NCBI GenBank assembly: GCA_002691205.1
Contig: NZHD01000103.1
Coordinates: 37,309 to 79,781 of the forward strand
Length of the DNA: 42,473 nt
Source of the DNA: Deltaproteobacteria bacterium
GTDB taxonomy: Bacteria > Myxococcota_A > UBA9160 > UBA4427
Direction: 5' to 3'
Each line of letters opens with the position of its first letter. Positions within the stretch are counted from its first letter, which is position 1. Made by a program: the position numbers and the translations under genes. The notes beneath the pieces were generated by a model that ran no database searches, had not been told where the DNA came from, and was given only the letters and a program-made list of their open reading frames with translations. Below are positions 26,632 to 35,267 of the stretch, piece by piece.

Positions 26632-28236
26632 TTAAACGACCTTGTCCCGTCTCATCTCACGCACCGCATGATGACCAGGCATACCCGTAGCCCCACCGCC
26701 CGCATGAGTTGCACTCGAGGCTTGATAAAGCCCCTGAATGGGCGTCCTGTAATCGGCGTAGCCCAGAGCTGGACGCATGTGGAACAACTGATCAACCGTT
26801 AATTCCCCATGGAAAATATTCCCGCCGATCAAGCCGTACTCATTCTCAATTTCCCAAGGGCCAATGACTTGTCGGTGTAAAATCGAGTCGTTGAAGTTCG
26901 GAGCGACTTCCGTCCAGCGATCACAGAGTCGGTCTGCAAATTTCTCCAACTCATCCTGATTCCGCTCCTCGCTCCAGGTGTGAGGCACCCACTGCGCAAA
27001 ACAAGACACGATATGGTGGCCCTCGGGAGCCATAGTTGGATCGAAAACAGTCGGGATCACACAATCGGCAAAAGGCCGAGCGCATGCCTTTCCGGCCTTC
27101 GCCTCAAGAAAGGCCGTCTCGAGGTAATCCATTCCGTCTAGAATCTCGATCCCCGAGCCATGTACATCTTGGTCAAATTCTGGATTCGCCGTAAACCGCG
27201 GAAGGTCCGACAGGGCCAGGTTGACCTTCACTGTCCCGCTCCGACTGCGCCAGTTCTCAATATCGCTCACAAAGTCTTCAGGGAGTTCCTTCCGGTCAAT
27301 ATGGCGAAGGAAGGTGATCTTCGGATGACAGGCTGTCACCAAAAGAGGCGCCTTGATCTCTTCCCCTCCCTCAAGGACCACGCCGGTGGCCCGACCTCCC
27401 TCAACCGTAATTTTTTCGACTGGAGAGTTCACACGCACTTCGGCCCCAAAGGCTTCAGCTGAATTTCGTATGGCCTGAGCCACAGCGCCCATGCCGCCCA
27501 TGGGAACCCCCCATGAAGCCTGCTGCCCCTGGGCCTCATCTCCGACAGAATGGTGCATCAAAACGTACGCGGTCCCAGGAGACTCCGGCCCTGCCCATGT
27601 ACCGATGATCGCATTCACGGCAGCGAGTCCTTTGACGGCATCATTTTCGAACCAACGATCCAATAAATCTGCCGCACTCATGGTAAACAGACGGGTAATA
27701 TCGCCCACCATCCGCTCGTTCAAATCCTTTCGAAGTGTCCAGGCCAGATGTCCCAGATCTTTAATATCGCGAAAACGCTTCGAACCAATCCGAGGCGGCG
27801 CTGAATCAAGCAAAGGGTGCAAAATATTAGCTACGCGCTCGATCCAGTCATTAAACAAAGGCAGTTGATCGGCGTCATGTTTAGAAAATTGGGCAAAAGT
27901 GTCATAGGTCTTCTGATCATCGTTGCACTGGATTAATGAACGTCCATCAGGATGAGGCATATACCCAATCCCCAAGGGCTTAGTCGCGTAGCCGTGCTTC
28001 CGAAGGTTCAGGTCTTGGATGACATAATCAGGCATGAGACTCATGACATACGAAAGGGTCGTCACACTATATTCAGGGGCCTCTGGCCAGGGCTGCGAAG
28101 TGTCGGTGGCCCCGCCTGTCTTATGACGAGCTTCCAGAACCACTACTTTTTTACCGTACTTTGCGAGGTAGGCCGCAGCCACAAGGCCATTGTGACCTCC
28201 TCCCACTACGATCGCATCATATTCATTCACTGACAT
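26632..28236 (-). CDS. Phytoene-desaturase-fold FAD oxidoreductase (PYROXD2-like)
   Basis: This 534-residue flavoprotein has AIVVGGGHNGLVAAAYLAKY at the N-terminus, VVVLEARHKTGGATDT next, and a C-terminal GLYQASSATHAGGGATGMPG closing the FAD site. This is the NAD(P)/FAD-dependent branch that includes human PYROXD2, whose reaction is not well defined; true carotenoid desaturases are unlikely because no carotenoid gene is nearby. AGGAG lies about 12 bases before ATG 28236. It precedes the GcvT-fusion block on the same strand (113-base gap) and follows the esterase gene (120-base gap), so it could head the operon or be part of a longer one. Confidence 0.85.
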   Translation of the reverse strand: MSVNEYDAIVVGGGHNGLVAAAYLAKYGKKVVVLEARHKTGGATDTSQPWPEAPEYSVTTLSYVMSLMPDYVIQDLNLRKHGYATKPLGIGYMPHPDGRSLIQCNDDQKTYDTFAQFSKHDADQLPLFNDWIERVANILHPLLDSAPPRIGSKRFRDIKDLGHLAWTLRKDLNERMVGDITRLFTMSAADLLDRWFENDAVKGLAAVNAIIGTWAGPESPGTAYVLMHHSVGDEAQGQQASWGVPMGGMGAVAQAIRNSAEAFGAEVRVNSPVEKITVEGGRATGVVLEGGEEIKAPLLVTACHPKITFLRHIDRKELPEDFVSDIENWRSRSGTVKVNLALSDLPRFTANPEFDQDVHGSGIEILDGMDYLETAFLEAKAGKACARPFADCVIPTVFDPTMAPEGHHIVSCFAQWVPHTWSEERNQDELEKFADRLCDRWTEVAPNFNDSILHRQVIGPWEIENEYGLIGGNIFHGELTVDQLFHMRPALGYADYRTPIQGLYQASSATHAGGGATGMPGHHAVREMRRDKVV

Positions 28237-28356
28237 GGGGAACTGATCTCCTGACTAAGACGAAATATTGGGTGGCCATTCTTGAAAGGCTCCGAGACAG
28301 TACCGAATTTCGCCCCCATCAAGCCAGTTCATCCTAAAGGTACTTTGCATCAAAAA

Positions 28357-29523
28357 TCAGGGAGAAGCCGACTGATGCCGAGAAAGAAACTCCCAAATGG
28401 CCGGAGTCCCCCATCCCCCTGTACCCGCCGCCTGACCTCGGCAAGCCGCATAGTCGGGAATGCTTGAATTCTGAAGATCCCCTCGGCAATATCCTCGATC
28501 TGCCGACCCACCCGGCCAAGCGTGACCGCCGCCCAGAACCAGACAGTTCACCACCTCTGTCCCAGGTGGGCCTTGGCACGCCCGCCGCGCCGTACAAATG
28601 AGACCATTTTCCTGAGCCACAGAGAGCTCCGGTGCCACCTCAAGGGCCGCGCACCCCATGGCATCGGCCCACTGCGTCAAAGCAACCTCAGGCCTTTCGT
28701 AATAAAAGCCGTCCCAGGTGGCTGAACCGTCCGCGGGCGTCTGCGAGTCAGCATCACCGTAGATCTGCATATATGAAATCGGCGCATGAGGCTGACAACT
28801 CCGATCTCGAGGAATCGCGCCGCTGACCGAAACGCCAGCGGCTAACAAGTCTGGACGAAGACACGCAAACCTGTGCGCCATAGCGCCTCCATTGCTCAAG
28901 CCCACCACGTAACGACGAGAACCATCGACAGGATACTCATCACTCACCGATTCAATCACGGCTGCAATAAACGCGATATCGTCCGCACAACTTGTCCAGC
29001 CACATGCCCCGCAATCCCCGCATTCACTCGGACAAGCGTACCCGTGCTCCGAATCCCTACAAATGGGCCGCTCTCCTTCTTTCGCAGCGCGGTTTGTCTC
29101 CAGATCATTCCACGAACTCACGAAAGAGGGGGGATCGGTGCGACGATCCAAAAAGTGTAAGCCCTGTGGATAAACCGCAATGTACCCCTCTTGTTCGGCA
29201 TGACGATTCATTCCCCCCGAAGTTTCTTCTTCGAAGCCTGTCGCGGTTCCCACGTAGCCATGCAGGCCCACCACGAGAGGAAGTTTTCCTCCGGCTTCTG
29301 CCCGCGTCGGCGTAAAAACAAAGTACTCACGCTCCAACCCATTAGAGACGAGCGTTCTCCGCTCATAGAACCCCTGGAGAGTGGGTTCTTTTTCGGATCT
29401 CGACGGAACCTGCATGGACGTAGGTGGATTCTCTCCCGAACAGGACAGCGTGAGACAGATCCCCAATCCACAAAGAAGCAAGCACACGAACCGTCTATCA
29501 AAGTGCCATTCAGAAAAAAACAA
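28357..29523 (-). CDS. Lipoprotein polyhydroxybutyrate-depolymerase/feruloyl-esterase-like hydrolase
   Basis: Homolog of the PEP-CTERM esterase at 15491-16600. I chose TTG 29523 because GAGGAG lies six bases upstream, and it places a type II signal peptide at the N-terminus with lipobox LTLSC (Cys28); the longer frame to 29622 adds an unlikely leader. Catalytic elements are Ser in VVGLSNGGAM, Asp in YGDADSQTP and His in LGGGHAWPGG; GLHGYVG is the oxyanion region. A cysteine-rich insert (CPSECGDCGACGWTSC) matches the one in the other copy. It lacks a PEP-CTERM tail, so this version is held by lipid and the other by exosortase processing. Location before an amine-degradation operon may be incidental. 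Confidence 0.87.
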   Translation of the reverse strand: MFFSEWHFDRRFVCLLLCGLGICLTLSCSGENPPTSMQVPSRSEKEPTLQGFYERRTLVSNGLEREYFVFTPTRAEAGGKLPLVVGLHGYVGTATGFEEETSGGMNRHAEQEGYIAVYPQGLHFLDRRTDPPSFVSSWNDLETNRAAKEGERPICRDSEHGYACPSECGDCGACGWTSCADDIAFIAAVIESVSDEYPVDGSRRYVVGLSNGGAMAHRFACLRPDLLAAGVSVSGAIPRDRSCQPHAPISYMQIYGDADSQTPADGSATWDGFYYERPEVALTQWADAMGCAALEVAPELSVAQENGLICTARRACQGPPGTEVVNCLVLGGGHAWPGGSADRGYCRGDLQNSSIPDYAACRGQAAGTGGWGTPAIWEFLSRHQSASP

Positions 29524-29736
29524 CTTCCACTCCTCTGCCCATCCATCCCGACCCCCGTCAGTCAGAAGACGTAAAATGGAAATCGTTCTAAAAGGGGTTC
29601 TTATCGGTCCAAAGTATCTCAATGCAGGATGGATCGGTACTCATCTGCTTCCGAATGCCCCTAAACTTGTCTAGACTTCAGGTAGTAAAAACGCATTGAA
29701 ACTTGATCGTCAAACTCACTTAAAAAGGGTTTTAAC
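29524..29736. promoter_or_regulatory. Divergent intergenic promoter region (esterase / CoA-transferase)
   Basis: These 213 bases separate the two divergently transcribed genes and must carry both promoters. An AT-rich stretch lies at 29680-29735 and AAAAAGGG precedes the TTG start of the CoA-transferase. I could not identify convincing -35/-10 pairs or an operator by eye. Confidence 0.4.
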
Positions 29737-32148
29737 TTGATCAGCTTAAGCGGACTGCGAATTCTTGAACTCGGAGGCGGGGTGTCCGCCCCATGGGCTA
29801 CGAAATGGTTGGCCGATCTCGGCGCGGACGTGATCAAAATTGAACCTCCAGGGGGCGACCCGGTTCGAAAACGCGGCCCGTTTCCAAAATCTTCAAATAA
29901 AGAAAGCCTCGAGGAAGCTGGCTTCTTCCATTATTTGAATACGAACAAGCGAAGCCTTGTTCTGGACCTCGACCTCCCCGCAGACCGCATAGAACTCACT
30001 TCTATTCTCAAAACAGTGGACGCCGTCGTTCACAACCTCAGTGCGCCTCGTATCGCAGAACTGAAGCTACGCTGGGCCGACTTAAAACCACTTCATCCCC
30101 AGCTCGTCTTATGCGCGATGACGCCGTTTGGCCTAACGGGACCTCGAAGTCATTGGAGAGCAGAAGAAATCAATACCGCTCATGCAGGCGGGTGGGCCTA
30201 TCTAGTGCCGGGGGCCTCAAAAAAACCAAGGCAGCCTCCCCTCAAAGCGGCCGGTCATCAAGCGGACTTCCAGACCGGAACCACGGGTGCATTCAGCACA
30301 TTGGCCGCGCTTTTTCGTGCCCAGCGAACGGGATCGGGTGAACACATCGACATATCAGGACAAGCCGTTGTCGCCTCTATGCTCGAAGCCGCCGTCCCTT
30401 ACTACACCTATCGCGAGGAGGTGGTGGACCGCTTCGGACAAAGGGGACTCAACCCATGGGGCATCTACACCTGCCGGGACGGACTTATCTTTCTCATGAT
30501 TGCGGAAGAGGATCAATGGGGCCGACTCATTGAACTCATGGGAAATCCCGATTGGGCTCAGCTTGAGATCTTCAAAAAGACAAACGACCGATTCTTAAAC
30601 GCCGATGCCCTAGACATATTCCTTGAAGAATGGATCGCGGGCTGGAAGGTGCATGAGCTTTTTCACGAAGGCCAAAAGAGACGCATCTGCTTTGCTCCTG
30701 TCACCGAAATGTCGGAACTCTCGGACAACGAGCACTTGAAGGCGCGCGGCTTCCTGGCCCCTCAGAAAATCGGAGACGCCGAGATTATCGTCCCGGGGCC
30801 TCCCTATCGTCTGCCCGCGGGCGGATGGGGCCTTCGAACGAAAGCCCCCCGACTCGACGAACATGGGCCTGAAATCAGAGCCGAGTACGAGCCACTGCGA
30901 AGGTCAGAAGACCCTCAGGACTCCACGCCCAAAGAAGCGCAACGGCCCTTGGCCGGCGTGCGCGTTCTCGACTTAAGTTGGGTCTGGGCGGGGCCTTACT
31001 GCACGCTGCAACTGGCCCACCTGGGAGCAGAGGTCATCAAAGTTGAGTCCGAAACCCGACCCGACCTCGGCCGGCGTCTTCCCATCTACGCGGCCGACAC
31101 CCCCCACGACCTCAACAGTTCGGGCTACTTCAATCAATGGGGCCAAGGGAAGAAAAGCCTGGCACTCAACCTCGCAGACGACAAGGGCATCTCGATCTTA
31201 AAGGAGTTGATGGCCGACTGCGATGTAGTCACTGAGAACTTTGCAAGCGGTGTCATGGACCGTTTAGGACTCGGCTGGGAAGAGCTTTCCAGAATCAATC
31301 CCCGTCTCATCATGGCTTCCATTTCGGGCTATGGACAAACGGGCCCCTGGTCGCACTACTCCGCGTACGGCCCGGCAACACCGCCCATCTCTGGACTTTC
31401 CGCCCTCACGGGATTCGCAGATGGCCCGCCCGAGGAAGTTGGACTGGCTCTGGGGGATCCTGCTTCGGGCCTCACCGCCGCGGTCGGCATCTGCGCAGCT
31501 CTCATTAGCCGCGAAAAAACTGGACTGGGTCAACATATCGATATCTCTTTATGGGAAGCCACATCGATTCTCACAGCCGAGGGTTGGCTCCACCAACAAC
31601 TCCGAGGCGAACCGCGTCCCAGAATGGGAAATCGAGATCCAATCATGTCTCCCCATGGCTGCTATGCCACCTCGGATGAAAATGGCTGGATTTCCATTGC
31701 CTGCGCGAACGACTTCGAGTGGCAATCTCTCTGCCAGATTTTTGCCCCCGAACTCGCAAACGATTCGCGATTTATGACAGCTCTTCAGCGAAAAGACAAC
31801 GAGGATGAGCTTGATCGTATTCTCGGAGATTGGGTGGCGGGTCACGAACGGTGGGATCTGACCGAACGACTACAAAAGGCTGGCATCGCCGCCTTCCCGT
31901 CGGCCACCACCGAGGACTTGGCTCATGACCCCCAGCTCAAAGAACGAGCCTATTTTGAGAAAATCCCACATCCCACAGTAGGCTCGCGTCTTCACGCCGG
32001 CATTCCCTGGCGCCTATCAGAGGGGTCTAACGGGGTACAAAATCATGCTCCGTTGCTGGGAGCTCATACAGAAGAAGTTCTCATCGAAAGGCTCGGCGCC
32101 TCGCTTGATCAGATTCAAAAATGGCGAGAATCTGGACTCTTAACCTAA
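29737..32148 (+). CDS. Two-domain class III (CaiB/BaiF) CoA-transferase
   Basis: This 803-residue protein is made of two tandem CaiB/BaiF domains, each starting with the family motif: GLRILELGGGVSAPWATKWL (domain 1, about residues 1-390) and GVRVLDLSWVWAGPYCTLQL (domain 2, from about 405). Single-domain members move CoA between carboxylic acids, such as carnitine and oxalate. At the catalytic-Asp position, domain 1 has Ala (DISGQAVV) and domain 2 has Glu (DISLWEAT), so chemistry, if any, should lie in domain 2. Tandem-domain relatives include DddD, the DMSP CoA-transferase/lyase, but I cannot assign that function; nothing else here points to DMSP. Start is TTG 29737. It could activate the carbon skeleton left after demethylation. 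Confidence 0.88.
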   Translation: MISLSGLRILELGGGVSAPWATKWLADLGADVIKIEPPGGDPVRKRGPFPKSSNKESLEEAGFFHYLNTNKRSLVLDLDLPADRIELTSILKTVDAVVHNLSAPRIAELKLRWADLKPLHPQLVLCAMTPFGLTGPRSHWRAEEINTAHAGGWAYLVPGASKKPRQPPLKAAGHQADFQTGTTGAFSTLAALFRAQRTGSGEHIDISGQAVVASMLEAAVPYYTYREEVVDRFGQRGLNPWGIYTCRDGLIFLMIAEEDQWGRLIELMGNPDWAQLEIFKKTNDRFLNADALDIFLEEWIAGWKVHELFHEGQKRRICFAPVTEMSELSDNEHLKARGFLAPQKIGDAEIIVPGPPYRLPAGGWGLRTKAPRLDEHGPEIRAEYEPLRRSEDPQDSTPKEAQRPLAGVRVLDLSWVWAGPYCTLQLAHLGAEVIKVESETRPDLGRRLPIYAADTPHDLNSSGYFNQWGQGKKSLALNLADDKGISILKELMADCDVVTENFASGVMDRLGLGWEELSRINPRLIMASISGYGQTGPWSHYSAYGPATPPISGLSALTGFADGPPEEVGLALGDPASGLTAAVGICAALISREKTGLGQHIDISLWEATSILTAEGWLHQQLRGEPRPRMGNRDPIMSPHGCYATSDENGWISIACANDFEWQSLCQIFAPELANDSRFMTALQRKDNEDELDRILGDWVAGHERWDLTERLQKAGIAAFPSATTEDLAHDPQLKERAYFEKIPHPTVGSRLHAGIPWRLSEGSNGVQNHAPLLGAHTEEVLIERLGASLDQIQKWRESGLLT

Positions 32149-32187
32149 CCAACGGCCTGCTCTCATGGGACCGGACACAAGGCCCCT

Positions 32188-32343
32188 TCACTTCCATTCA
32201 TCTTGGTCGCCGGCGTGATCTTCTTCCTGCGATTCACCCCGAATGATCTCACCCGCATCTTTCAAAAAAAGAACGAAGATCACCACGGAGCTCACTGCGA
32301 GTACCGCGCACATCAAGTAGGTAAAGAGATCCCATCCATTCAT
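32188..32343 (-). CDS. 51-residue single-pass membrane protein, probable symporter accessory subunit
   Basis: A short frame whose ATG (32343) overlaps the TGA of the SSS symporter as ATGA, with GGGAG about ten bases upstream inside the symporter gene. The product begins MNGWDLFTYLMCAVL, has one transmembrane helix (about residues 7-27) and a strongly acidic cytoplasmic-type tail (GESQEEDHAGDQDEWK). Size, topology and tight translational coupling match the small accessory proteins found with several sodium/solute symporter families. It ends 39 bases from the stop of the convergent CoA-transferase. Confidence 0.75.
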   Translation of the reverse strand: MNGWDLFTYLMCAVLAVSSVVIFVLFLKDAGEIIRGESQEEDHAGDQDEWK

Positions 32344-33854
32344 GTCCGGACAGCTCCCGGACCACCCTCATCTGATCCTGAAAGGACCTTTGGCTCATAC
32401 GGGGTACCGAAGAGATTCCCAATCAAAAAACCCAACGCGCTGATGGGCAGACTAAAAAAAAGTGAGTATTCCTGCCAGAGACTGTATGTCTCTCCTCGAA
32501 AAGTGAAATTCCAAATATAGGTTCCCCAGACATCATCATAGACGCCGAGTTCAGCGATCCCAAAGTAGTAAACAAAGACGCTCAATAATCCAAAAAGAAA
32601 ACTACAGACACCGGCCGCCGGCGTCTTCCTTCCTTGCCAAAACAGAGCGGCAAAGATTGGAATAAGAACCGTAGAGGTAATTAAACTCGCATTAAAAACC
32701 CAGAGAGCAATGATACGGTCAAACATAAACGCTAGGAGATAACCCATCACCCAAGAGATCACGATCCCAATTTTAGTGACACGCACGAGTTCTGCATCTG
32801 TCGCATTCGGCTTATAAAGAGGTCGGTAGACGTCGTAGGATATATTGGCTCCGGCCACCAATGAATACGAATCGATGGTCGACATGGAAGTCGCCAACAC
32901 GCCTGCCAAGAAGAGCCCTATCAGACCCACAGGAAGGGCATAGATGACGGCCGTCAGCAGCGCGTCGTTTGAGTGCAGGCCCGCAGGAAGAACACTGAGC
33001 TCAACCGCTGTGCGAGCCAGCATGCCTCCTGCCGTCACCAACCAATCGTAAGCGCCCCAAACCACCAAGGCGATCAACATGGCATTACGAGCTTGCTTAT
33101 AAGATCTCGCGGCAAAGATTCGCTGATAAAAGCCTGGATCGATAAGGATACTGATCCCCGTCGCGGCGTAAGCCAGCATCAACCAAATGGGAATGCCCCC
33201 AAAAATCTCAAAATGAGTCGCGGGTACATTGGCCGCAACCGCTTCGAAACCACCGAACTCGCCCATCAAGATTGGAATCGCCACCACCAAGGTCAAACAC
33301 ATCACGACAAACTGAAGCGTATCGGTGATCGCAACCGCCATCAGACCGCCAAGCAGGGTATACACCAGAGCTACGCTCCCCAGCAGGAGCGCTCCAACCC
33401 TGGCGTCGATGCCAAACATCACCTCTGTGATACGTCCCAGGGCGAACAAACTTAGAGCCGGAACCGAGTACATAATCGAAGAAAAAGCACCCAGCAGACC
33501 TGCTGTTTGGCCGTAGCTCCGTTCAAGAATCTCGGGCAAGGACGTAAAATTGGCTTCCCGCAAAGGCTTACTTAGCGCGTAGGCGGCAAATACATAGAAA
33601 CCAATCATCAACTCCGAATACCCAAAAAAAGCGACCACGCCGTCGTTAAAAGCAATTTCGGAGGTACCGAAGAGGACATCTAAACCATAGTAAGTAGACG
33701 CCAAAGTGCAGATCAGAACCGGCGTCGTCATGGATCGCCCCGCCACGAGATACTCTTCGAACCCCGGAGAGCGCTTAAATACGAAAACTCCGACTCCAAG
33801 CATGGCAACCACGTAAAGGACCACCACCGAAGTATCAATCCAAGATAATCCCAT
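32340..33854 (-). CDS. Sodium:solute symporter (SSS family)
   Basis: This 504-residue inner-membrane transporter has about 13 hydrophobic helices. Family features are the N-terminal VVVLYVVAMLGVGVFVFKR, EEYLVAGRSM, the sodium-site region GVLATSMSTIDSYSLVAGAN, and LGGLMAVAITDTLQFVVM. It probably imports a small organic solute with sodium. The substrate cannot be read from sequence, but its position directly downstream of a Rieske oxygenase (62-base gap) and of a TonB receptor suggests the substrate of that oxygenase, for instance a betaine. GGAAGG precedes ATG 33854. Its stop overlaps the small membrane protein gene. Confidence 0.9.
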   Translation of the reverse strand: MGLSWIDTSVVVLYVVAMLGVGVFVFKRSPGFEEYLVAGRSMTTPVLICTLASTYYGLDVLFGTSEIAFNDGVVAFFGYSELMIGFYVFAAYALSKPLREANFTSLPEILERSYGQTAGLLGAFSSIMYSVPALSLFALGRITEVMFGIDARVGALLLGSVALVYTLLGGLMAVAITDTLQFVVMCLTLVVAIPILMGEFGGFEAVAANVPATHFEIFGGIPIWLMLAYAATGISILIDPGFYQRIFAARSYKQARNAMLIALVVWGAYDWLVTAGGMLARTAVELSVLPAGLHSNDALLTAVIYALPVGLIGLFLAGVLATSMSTIDSYSLVAGANISYDVYRPLYKPNATDAELVRVTKIGIVISWVMGYLLAFMFDRIIALWVFNASLITSTVLIPIFAALFWQGRKTPAAGVCSFLFGLLSVFVYYFGIAELGVYDDVWGTYIWNFTFRGETYSLWQEYSLFFSLPISALGFLIGNLFGTPYEPKVLSGSDEGGPGAVRT

Positions 33855-33916
33855 GTTTCCTTCCAGCGAGACCTTTTGCTAAAGCATCCGGCTTATTGTG
33901 CGACGGAACCACGAGG

Positions 33917-35137
33917 TCATGGCTTAAGCTGTTCGAGATACCACTCAGTAAACTCCTGAGTGGTACTTTCCATGGGCGTATATGGCCCCGGTTTGTAATA
34001 ACGAGAATTCACGCCGAACTGATTTTGCTCAATAATCCGCTTATCCGCGATACTCGTGACATCCCAAAGCCAACCCAATTCCTCTGGATCGTAGTCGACT
34101 CCTTCTTCGGCTTTCTCATCCACCAACCAAATGATCTCCATATCGGTCTGTTGAACACCTCTCGGCAGAAAGAGATACATGACTCCATGATCGGGATAGG
34201 CCAGAAAAAAGCTAGCGGGGCCAACATCCGCATACGTCATAAAGCCCCCGCAATAGTCACTGAAGTCGCCCATTAAAGGCGCCAAGGGGCTTCCATCTCG
34301 ACTGCCAGTCACACATCCCTCATAGAGAGCATCATTGGAGCAAGCCACCCCCTCAAAGCCCTGCTCGCCGCCTCCGGGCCATCGATACACTTCCGAGATC
34401 TCAATGCCGTGATCAAGGGCGCGTTGACGAGCATCTCGACGCAAATGAACGGTCTCTTCCTCTGGCTTTTCAGTGGCATGGCCCTGAGAAAACTCTGGAT
34501 GCGCGGGCCTGCAGTGATAACACTCTTGATAGTTTTCAGTGGCCAACTTCCAGTTCGCCGACACCGAGTAACGAGCCTTCTTGGCCACCCGAGCGCTTCC
34601 CCAGCCAAAGCGACCCAAAGACTGCTTCAAAGTGGCGTCGACGTGATCAAACTCAGGGGGATTTTCTGCAAAGCAGACAAATACAAGCCCTTCAACCACT
34701 CGGCAGTGAACCTGCGCGAGTGACAGCTCTGAAGCATCGAGGTCCTGAGACTTTCTAGCCGAAGCCAAGTGCCCTTCAAGGTCATAGGCCCAGGCGTGAT
34801 ACGGACACACCAGCCTGCGAGACTGTCCAGATTCCTCATAGCAAACTCGCGAACCTCTATGCCGACAGACGTTCACCAAAGCGCGAAGCACATGATCCGT
34901 CCCGCGAACAATGAGCAGAGACTCGCCAGCTACGTCAAAGCGAAACCAGGCTCCAGGCGCAGAAGCCTGACTGGCATGCCCGGCACACAGCCAACGACGC
35001 ATATGGATGCGCTCCATATCCAGGTCGAAGATTTCGGGGTCATTGTAAAAGGGCTGCAATAAAGCCGACCCTTTAGGCTGTGCCTTAAGGGTTTCGATGA
35101 GTCGCTTTTCAAAACTCAGCCCAGAGTCAGTGTGCAT
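33917..35137 (-). CDS. Rieske non-heme iron oxygenase, GbcA-like alpha subunit (A)
   Basis: This 406-residue ring-hydroxylating-type oxygenase has Rieske 2Fe-2S ligands Cys91, His93, Cys111 and His114 (CRH...CPYHAW, 17-residue spacing). The mononuclear iron triad is probably His208 and His213 (ENYQECYHCRPAH) and Asp365 (SIADKRIIEQNQ). GbcA-type members remove a methyl group from quaternary ammonium compounds such as glycine betaine or stachydrine as formaldehyde, using electrons from a separate reductase. No such reductase gene is seen in the window. TAGGAGAGG lies upstream of ATG 35137. It sits between the TonB receptor and the symporter, which suggests an uptake-and-attack unit. Confidence 0.92.
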   Translation of the reverse strand: MHTDSGLSFEKRLIETLKAQPKGSALLQPFYNDPEIFDLDMERIHMRRWLCAGHASQASAPGAWFRFDVAGESLLIVRGTDHVLRALVNVCRHRGSRVCYEESGQSRRLVCPYHAWAYDLEGHLASARKSQDLDASELSLAQVHCRVVEGLVFVCFAENPPEFDHVDATLKQSLGRFGWGSARVAKKARYSVSANWKLATENYQECYHCRPAHPEFSQGHATEKPEEETVHLRRDARQRALDHGIEISEVYRWPGGGEQGFEGVACSNDALYEGCVTGSRDGSPLAPLMGDFSDYCGGFMTYADVGPASFFLAYPDHGVMYLFLPRGVQQTDMEIIWLVDEKAEEGVDYDPEELGWLWDVTSIADKRIIEQNQFGVNSRYYKPGPYTPMESTTQEFTEWYLEQLKP

Positions 35138-35267
35138 GCTAAGTCCTCTCCTAACCTATTTCTTTCCCACGAGTCTACCCGCTTGAATCAAAAACGCCTC
35201 TATCAGAATATCAAAAAAAACCTCAAGCCTCCCAAGGCGCGAGATCACAGGAGATAGCCCAAAAGAC

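Noticed and set aside
26632-28236. Carotenoid biosynthesis (phytoene desaturase) gene
   Set aside because: The fold matches, but no crtB, crtY or other carotenoid gene is nearby and the sequence is closer to the PYROXD2-like branch.
29737-32148. Assignment as DddD (DMSP lyase) from the two-domain CaiB layout
   Set aside because: The catalytic aspartate expected in domain 2 reads as Glu and no BCCT transporter or dddB/C-type gene is nearby. Kept as a two-domain CoA-transferase.
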